Below, in pieces: positions 57,117-64,000 of a DNA stretch of 64,000 nt. A model generated the notes under the pieces. The model saw only the letters and a list, made by a program, of their open reading frames with translations. It was not told the DNA's origin and did not search any database. Both the position numbers and the translations under genes were made by a program. Each line of letters begins with the position of its first letter. The stretch's first letter is position 1. The stretch is from Astropecten irregularis (Eukaryota; Echinodermata; Asteroidea; Paxillosida; Astropectinidae): NCBI GenBank assembly GCA_963971285.1, contig OZ020244.1, positions 33,108,001 to 33,172,000 of the forward strand, given 5' to 3'.

Positions 57117-57672
57117 CCAGCAAGAACCGGGCTGATTCAGCACTGACACCGCGTAGCCTTTCATTAAATACTTTGCAAATGTCATTAAACCATGCCCTAA
57201 CTGTGTGGGCCCCAATGAAATTAACGACATACGAAGCAGAGGCGACTGAGATCTATCTATTTAGCTGTGGCCATGCAGGAGGACCGTCAGGGAGCAGGCA
57301 GACAGCCGCGTGCATCAAATGCTATTAAGCGCATTGGCACTAGCTGGACATTTTATGTGTTTTTTTTCTATTTCAATTTTTTTATATCTTTTCCCAATGT
57401 CTGAGAGGGAGGCTGTTCATTATCATTGATTTGTCACGCTGCTGAGCTGCCTAGGATGAACTACAGCCAACAAACATCCACACCATCCTAATTAAATCAG
57501 CTCATGTAATATCTACTGCTTTCCACACAGGAACTTATTTTTCCCGATATAATACATGCACTCAGTGTACATGTACTGTACATGCATGCATTGCATTACT
57601 AAGTACTTATCTCTCTGTTTGCCACAATTTACATAGTGTTAGTTTTTAAAATGAGTAGTATATTTCAACTTC
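56905..57672. other. Noncoding stretch with TA microsatellite
   Basis: Contains the TA repeat at 57075. From about 57125 to 57480 the sequence is compositionally balanced with homeodomain-type TAAT cores (TCATTAAATACTTTGCAAAT), the kind of stretch that can be a conserved non-coding element. This is impression only. Confidence 0.35.
57075..57113. repeat. TA dinucleotide microsatellite
   Basis: About 19 uninterrupted TA units. Confidence 0.95.
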
Positions 57673-58010
57673 CAGGGGCCAATTTCAGAGAGCTGCAATT
57701 AGCACACAAATTTGCTAAGCATGACATTTCTGTCTGAGTAAAAACAGGATTAACAACCAAATTTCTGTGTGTTGTGTATCACTTGCCATTGTTCTCTGGC
57801 TGTTGTTTGCTGACCATGAATATCAAATGGAATTTTCAATGGTGGTTTATTTTGTTTTATTGGGCAAGCTGTTTTTGTGCTCATCTCTGGCTGTTGTTCG
57901 CTGACCATGAATATCAAATGGAATTTTCAATGGTGGTTTGTTTCATTGGGCAAGCTATGTTTGTGCTTAGTAATTTTTTGTGCTAAGCAGCTCTATGAAA
58001 TTGGCCCCTG
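57673..58010. repeat. GGGGCCAATTTCA-ended TIR element, copy 2
   Basis: CAGGGGCCAATTTCAGAGAG CTGC at the left is mirrored by GCAGCTCTATGAAATTGGCC CCTG at the right, with inner TTAGCACA/TGTGCTAA. A 91-bp internal segment (starting CTCTGGCTGTTG at 57794 and 57885) is tandemly duplicated; copy 1 at 26100 has it once. It is non-coding. The duplication is specific to this copy. Confidence 0.88.
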
Positions 58011-59362
58011 AGTAGATAATGTAACATCCTTTGTAGCAATAGGCCCAGCATCTCTTTCATGGAATATCTCCATTGATTAGATTTTTTTTTTTCATCTCCA
58101 ATTTTCTTAATTGAACATCTTGCATTCTGTGACAGTGTCCGTCCACGTAAACCAGCAATTAATCAATAAACTTGAAATATTGATTCCCACTGTGCTTGGT
58201 ATAACCAATCACCTTTTACGCACACACACACACACATTTGTAAAGCACACAGGGAGAACAAATAAATTCCAACTTGAAAACAAAAACACAGCAATCGACA
58301 GGGGGAAAAGAATGAAAAAAACCGAAACAACAAACAAAAACAGCCAAAGCAAACCAACAACAATTCATTTCGCTGATGATTTCTGTATTTGTATTGATTT
58401 TGCATAGTTCAAGGGCACATGCACTCAACATTTGTTTGCTCACTTGAAAGTGAAATTGCCTCCCATTATTTTGCATTCCACATCATGTGCCATCTGCTTT
58501 AGCGATGGCCTTAGCATTTCTATGTGAGATGATGATAATGTGGCTGTGCCTCTTCGCATGCTCAGTACTGGGCGTTCGGCCATTTTGTCTGTTTTTGAAG
58601 TTGGTGCAATTTGTATACGTTTGGCCTTTCACACTGTGGTATCTTTTACACATGGGTACATCCCAAATAAACACCATCCACATTTCAACACTACGTGTGA
58701 GTATGACACTACACAACATAACATGCACTTCAAACTACCACTCGAAATACATTCAACAAAATGTTTCAATAACCAACATTTTATGAGGGATATTGTCAAA
58801 AAATATATGCATTGGTACACCTTGGGTTAAAGGATGTACAGCAGACAACTTGAAACTCTTCACTAATCTTAAAACAGAATGACAAATCAATGTTGACAAT
58901 TTAGAAGAAAAAAAAACACCTCCCAAGAGCAAAATGCTGTAATCTCGGGATGCATGTATCGCATTGATTCAATCTTTTGAAAGTTTTTTTTTTTTTTGCT
59001 TTCTCCCTTGGCTATAGCCACTGACCGCTAGTGCCTTTCTCCAGCTTGGTAGGATTATTTAAGATGACACCTCCTACTTCTTCCACAGTGTTACATGCTA
59101 CTAGGTTGTTCAATGATGACAAAATCTGTTTCTATTCTTATTGTGTAGTGGCAGGCCTACATGCATGAAATACTGTGGGAAGAGGCCCACAGAGAAATGC
59201 ATTTACGTTTCCACAAAAACACTCCCACACAGATTTCACAGACAAGTGATGTATGTCTCCACCCCATTAACTTTCCTCTCAAGGAGTAAGACATACTTTA
59301 ACCTTCCGTGCTCATTATTTATGTTTTCCAACACAAAGGCAGTATTATTTGTCCGTTTGTTT
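58011..59362. other. Noncoding stretch, no gene recognised
   Basis: No domain-bearing frame is seen. It contains a short CA repeat near 58220 and T runs. Confidence 0.45.
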
Positions 59363-59765
59363 AAAGGTCATATTATTGATTTTTATCAAAGAAATACAGA
59401 TTCATGTGCAAAAATATCAGAATAGATATGTGCAGTAACAGTCATCTGTGAAAATATCAGTCCCATACAGTGCCCACTTTTTGAGAAAACAGCGAACAAC
59501 AGCCACAGTATTTTGCAAGTCTTTTCTCTTTAGGTGTTCGGGTTCAAGCCGAACACCTATTGTTATTGTTCAAGTTTTATTAATTTTTTTTTTTCAATTT
59601 ATTTTCTTTCCCAAACTTGTCCACAGGACAAGAAATAAGGGGCACCAAGAAATAAAAGAGAAAAGACTGAAATTATCACAGATGACTATTACTGTATCTT
59701 CCTTGATATTTTTGCCCAAGAATCTGCATTTTCTTTGACAAAAACCAAAGTATGATATTACCTTT
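59363..59765. repeat. Family A fold-back derivative
   Basis: The right half (from AGAGAAAAGACTG to ACCAAAGTATGATATTACCT) is the ordinary right half of family A. The left half is another right half in inverted orientation (AAAGGTCATATTATTG, AAATACAGATTCATG, CCCACTTTTTGAGAAAACAG, AGTCTTTTCTCTTT). The left half of the family is missing. Between the halves lies a non-family spacer of about 115 bp starting with the perfect hairpin AGGTGTTCGG...CCGAACACCT. Confidence 0.82.
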
Positions 59766-62757
59766 GATTCCTATGCATTACCCCTCGCAAACTGAACTAA
59801 ACGTCAGCTGTTTTTGGACTGAGTGGAAGCTACCAACATCTTATCTTCAATGAGGTAACAATCTCCATATCTTGGTAAACGTCACAACATAAGTTGATAG
59901 CTATTTTTTAGCACAAATGTGTCTTGAAATAAATGGGAGATATTGCGTACATCACCTTAAATTTTTCCTGGGATACCGAGCAATACGAAAATCTATAACA
60001 CAACAAAACCAAAGCTGATTTAGGAACAAAGAGACCTAATGCGCTTAAGTTCAAATCCTGAAAGGCAGCTGCTTGCAAATCCTACAGCAAAAAATGTGCC
60101 CCTCTAAATCAATCCGTTGCCAGATGACGGTCTATACTGTATGGGAGTATGTTCATAGATTCAAGGTTTCCCACACAACTGCAGGAAAAGTTTCCATCGT
60201 TTTTCATCAAGTACAATCACCCGCCCTAGTTTCCAATTTCTGCCACTGCCACGCCCTGACATGAGGCCCCGCATGAAGTGCGAATTTTAAAAACAGGTTT
60301 GACACTTGAGGGAATTGCAGGCAAACAGTTCTCCCCTTTGAAAATAGACAAATTAGACATAAATACCCCTATATACGCTACCCATAAAAAAATCAATATG
60401 ATAAATCCTGTATTGCACATTTTTGAAAAGACAATCGGTTAACACTTGATATTTCACACATTTCCACTACAAACTCACAATGATGACAGGATTTGGATTA
60501 CCGGCCACGTCAATGGTGCCTCAAATCAATAATCATAAATGTATAGCAATTGTAAAATATCAAGGCCTATGTTGTTCATTATGAGAATATCATAGAACCA
60601 CAACAGGAAAGAAAAAGAGATGCGTGGGCATTTTTTAAGAGCAAAACAAACAAATAATCAATGAAGCACGGAAGTAGACAGAATGAATTATTTAAAACTT
60701 AAAAATAGTCTTTTTTTTTAAGGACAGGTATAAATGGGAAACAAGCCTTATAACTTTCATGGCCTGACTATCCACTAACTGCTAAAAACTCACGCATCTA
60801 GTGGCCTTCTCGAGTGAAAATGTCATGGACATAATATAATTATGTGAAGCACTAAGACTACCAGTAATTATCAAATGCTGCTAATAATAAACTGACAAAG
60901 AGTTGGATCCATTAGGGGTTATTGTGCACCGTGAAACTTCTTCTTTGGGAGAGCATGTAGGATACGATGGGTTATCCTTCGTATCTCGAGATGCGATTGA
61001 TCGTAGGCTTTATGAAATGGACCCCTGATATGATATTTGCCATGACTAAGCCTACAATATACACCAGTCTGTACTTTATTCTGCTAGCAGAGCCCACTAT
61101 GTTCCCCTTCCATAAAGGGCTATAGATAGTTCAGTCTGGCCTTGTGGAAAGAACACTGAGTTAGTGAGTTTACGCTGCAGGGTTCAAGCTCCGGTGCAGC
61201 GGTGTAATTTTCACAGGTTTTGATATGACAGTGACAGGATATGAATACCGGTAATTGTTCACAATAATTGATCTCAATGTCTAGATGAATGCCTACTATA
61301 ACCTTCAGCTTCTGGATGCAAGCAACTTCTATAGGATTCTTAAACATTATGTGTTGGGGTGCTATACAGAAGTTGGAGATCACACACAACGCAAGAGGGC
61401 AGTACACTGGATTGCTTTTCTCTTTCACACTGTTGAGTATTGAGTCATTTGTAGTTTCTTTTCAAAAGACCAAGCTACATGTCAATAAAAACAGCATCTA
61501 CCGAGAGTATTTTACTTCACAGGGCACATTTAAAATCCATACCTTGTCTGGAATCATCCAGATCTAATACGTTAAATAAGCGGGTTTAATACAGTGTAAT
61601 ACTTCTCCAGATTGCAACTGAAATATTAAGTTTGACAGTAGCAGAGACTGGTGAAATGAACATTTTAAAGTTAATTGCATGATGCAGACCACGTTTCCAT
61701 GCAGTCTGACTATTATACTGGTAGGATCGCTTATCAACAGTATGTTGTTGATGGCGTCAAATTTGTCAGCCACGAGTCGGCCAAAATTTGAGAGCATCCA
61801 GGATGAATAAAATAACCACACACTTCTCATATCAGACTGCATGTGCATATAAATTATACAATATCAGAACGGCACCTGCATGCAGCTCAAACAACTTATG
61901 ACCCATTTTGTGGGATTGGAGCACTTAAATGTCCCACTGCAAACCCACAGTGATGAGCTGATGAGTGGTAAACACAAATCGGCCTGGAGCCTTGGGAATC
62001 CATTTTTAAAACATGAAATGAACTACGTATGTGGACACAGCGACTGCAGCTGAGAGTTGTGTCGATACATATTAAAAACTCAGCCTGGACTAGCGACCAG
62101 ATGGTCCTTACACTTGCTGTACTTTAATTTTTTTTTGTGTTACCACTGACACTGCCAATCATTATATGCATGTAGTAGCAGGCAGATGCCACTAGGTTAT
62201 GGGCATTGATTCGCTCCTCTTCGTTTCATTACGGAGCAGCCTGCAAATGGAATCACACGGCACCTCATCATTTCGGGGACTGTGTGTATTAATGCCATGT
62301 TGCAACGCACTCATTTATGGATTCCGAGGGCGTGAATGAGACAAGTGCAAAAAAATCCAATATGCACAGCACACCTGATGACGTATCCGAAACAGAAATA
62401 TCGTCTGCGACCATTATGCACTCCACATAAATTTCATGTACGAATGAGGACCTGTACACGTAATTGATTGCCTTTTCCCAATATGTCTACATTATTTGTA
62501 GAAACCATGCTAAGTGTAAAATAAACACCGGAGCAATCAAGCACACAAAGAGACAACATACATTTGGCCATTAATCATTGCTATTCTGCATGTCCCATAT
62601 TCACTGTGTATGTTTTTTTTTTTTCTGTAGTACAGTGTAGGCCTACGTGTAATGCATGCAATTAAAATGAAAAGCTTGTTGATTTTAAGGACCATCTGCA
62701 GCAAAACTGACAATACAGGGTTGGCCACTTGGTGTTAACCTTGATTTTCTTTTTCAG
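59766..62757. other. Noncoding stretch, no gene recognised
   Basis: Apart from the tRNA-like fragment at 61136, nothing is assigned. The part 62190-62430 is compositionally balanced and could be regulatory, without proof. Confidence 0.4.
61136..61205 (+). repeat. tRNA-like SINE head fragment
   Basis: TGGCCTTGTGG resembles an A box, and GGTTCAAGCTCC about 36 bases later a B box. No cloverleaf and no Deu-like body follows. Confidence 0.33.
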
Positions 62758-62859
62758 ACAGAGAGTAGTTCTGTGTTTCTCCTTGAAACACTTTCTAGTG
62801 AAATACACAATCGATGCAAGCCCAAGTGTATGCATGGCTTGACATCATGTGACAATTAA
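62758..62859 (+). CDS. Candidate terminal exon of an unidentified host gene
   Basis: A textbook acceptor (TTGATTTTCTTTTTCAG) precedes 33 codons in frame 1 (starting TESSSVFLLETLSSEIHNRC, then KPKCMHG), ending in TAA at 62857-62859. An AATAAA hexamer (62858-62863) overlaps the stop, and a second in-frame TAA follows at once. The peptide is compositionally protein-like, with four cysteines near the end, but matches no family I know. If the AATAAA is used, the 3' untranslated region would be very short. A chance reading is possible, and no upstream exon was located. Confidence 0.36.
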   Translation, partial: TESSSVFLLETLSSEIHNRCKPKCMHGLTSCDN

Positions 62860-62863
62860 TAAA

Positions 62864-64000
62864 TGTATGCGCATCCATGTGTACTGACAACATATAATCT
62901 TTTTGACCAGTGTCTATGAATGACATCACATTATTGGCAATATGACACTGTTACCAATAATTTCAATTTTACTAAGAGAAATAAAAGACGCAATAAATTG
63001 TGTGTTTGTGCCTCATTTATAAATTTCAAGTGATCAATTTCTAAGAAATTTACCTCAAAGGTCTACAAAAACCAGACAGTGCAGCATACATGTACATAAT
63101 ATGTACATATCTTAATGCTAAAGATTTCAAGACATCATTCTGTTGGGATGTTTGATGAATCCACTTGCACAGGAAAAAACAGCAGTAGAAGAACATAATA
63201 GGCCTATAACTAGATTATACACTTATTAACTTGAAACCAAATACATTTGAAAATTAATCAACTCTAATAAGTTTGCACATTATAGGAGAGGCCCTGTAAT
63301 TATGCATGTCAAAAGGGTACAAATCTAAACCTGGATACCTAACTGCACAAAGAAACAAAATACCGAAGGATGGAGAATGTTCAAGATATTTGACAGGGAT
63401 CAACCGTCGGAAAGGTTAATGTGATTCCCAATCAAATATCTGAACATGGTATTTCTATTGATGAAGAACCTTGGCCTGGCATTCAGTTCTTTAAAGCCTT
63501 GGCACCTCGTCCCAGCCCGGCCCGGCTGAGGTTAGTGGAACATTGAAATTGAATCACATCCTGCAGTGTACATGAAGACTACCAGCTGAACAGCTGTGAG
63601 TCTCAAGGATAGTGTGTGTGTGTATAGCCATCTATAGGCCTGACATTTCCAAAGTAATTTGATTGTTACATTAAAAAACGCATTAAGGGACATTCATCTC
63701 CGAACATTATTTGGGTGAAAATGTAATTCAAATTTACTGTTTCACCACATGGGTGTCGGGTTCAGTCCGAGTCAGTGCTAAAAAAAACCCTGAATGGTAA
63801 TATTGTGCATGCTTGTTTCTTTCTTGTATGCACTTCAAATTCACTTGCCAGCGCTGAATCAAACATTTGGTTTTCTACTAAGCCATTAAAGTATCTTTGT
63901 GAAACAAATTTCTCATCGGCAAATAAAAGAACTGCAAGCTTTATCAGAAATTCAAAATCCAATGATAATGTAATGAACCTAATCAATTGCAGATCCAGGT
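62864..64000. other. Noncoding stretch, no gene recognised
   Basis: No gene, RNA or element ends recognised up to the window edge. Confidence 0.45.

Noticed and set aside
1-64000. CRISPR array, bacterial operon or viral genome
   Set aside because: No regularly spaced direct repeats with unique spacers, no prokaryotic gene density and no ribosome-binding-site pattern. The only large coding block is the DIRS retrotransposon.

Overview
The window looks like gene-poor, AT-rich, repeat-dense nuclear DNA of an animal, most probably an invertebrate deuterostome such as an echinoderm. This is inferred from three things: a full-length DIRS-type tyrosine-recombinase retrotransposon, a tRNA-derived SINE whose body resembles the Deu domain, and a crowd of short palindromic or terminal-inverted-repeat elements of the kind common in sea urchin and sea star genomes. 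There are no operons, prokaryotic genes, rRNAs or intact tRNAs. Almost all short open frames look like chance, or are shadows of the one large element.

The centrepiece is a DIRS1-like retrotransposon at about 47207-53341, transcribed from the minus strand. It has a Gag-like ORF, an overlapping reverse transcriptase/RNase H ORF and an overlapping tyrosine recombinase ORF. All three are open and their catalytic residues are visible. The inverted terminal repeats are identical over about 139 bp, and an internal complementary region carries reverse-complement copies of both outer ends, which fixes the element's boundaries. It sits inside a copy of a short TIR family (family A) with six other copies or relatives here, at 19940, 21401, 28529, 40006, 43253 and 59363. 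The 59363 member is a rearranged fold-back.

Elsewhere, layout from left to right: a palindromic MITE (2691); a 22-bp minisatellite with a 244-bp higher-order period (4588-5104); a GGAGCC-rich TIR element (5719) with a relative at 23319; a hAT-type MITE with a perfect 8-bp target duplication (8921); a two-copy TIR family (10379 and 38776); TA-flanked and TAA-flanked MITEs (13366, 17992, 32614, 56492); long perfect or near-perfect palindromes (19815, 20369, 46674); a GGGGCCAATTTCA-ended family (26100 and 57673); a Deu-like SINE (36006); and two dispersed copies of a repeat that contains a histone-mRNA-like stem-loop (42838 and 45797).

Host genes are visible, if at all, only as isolated short exons. 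The best candidates, each with good splice signals and an open frame, are minus 23936-24025 (90 bp, phase 0), plus 62758-62859 (terminal exon with AATAAA at the stop) and plus 8808-8912 (terminal exon, stop just before the hAT MITE's target duplication). Weaker ones are listed. None could be assigned to a protein family. They lie on both strands, so they cannot all belong to one gene. The window may be introns and intergenic DNA of one or more large genes.
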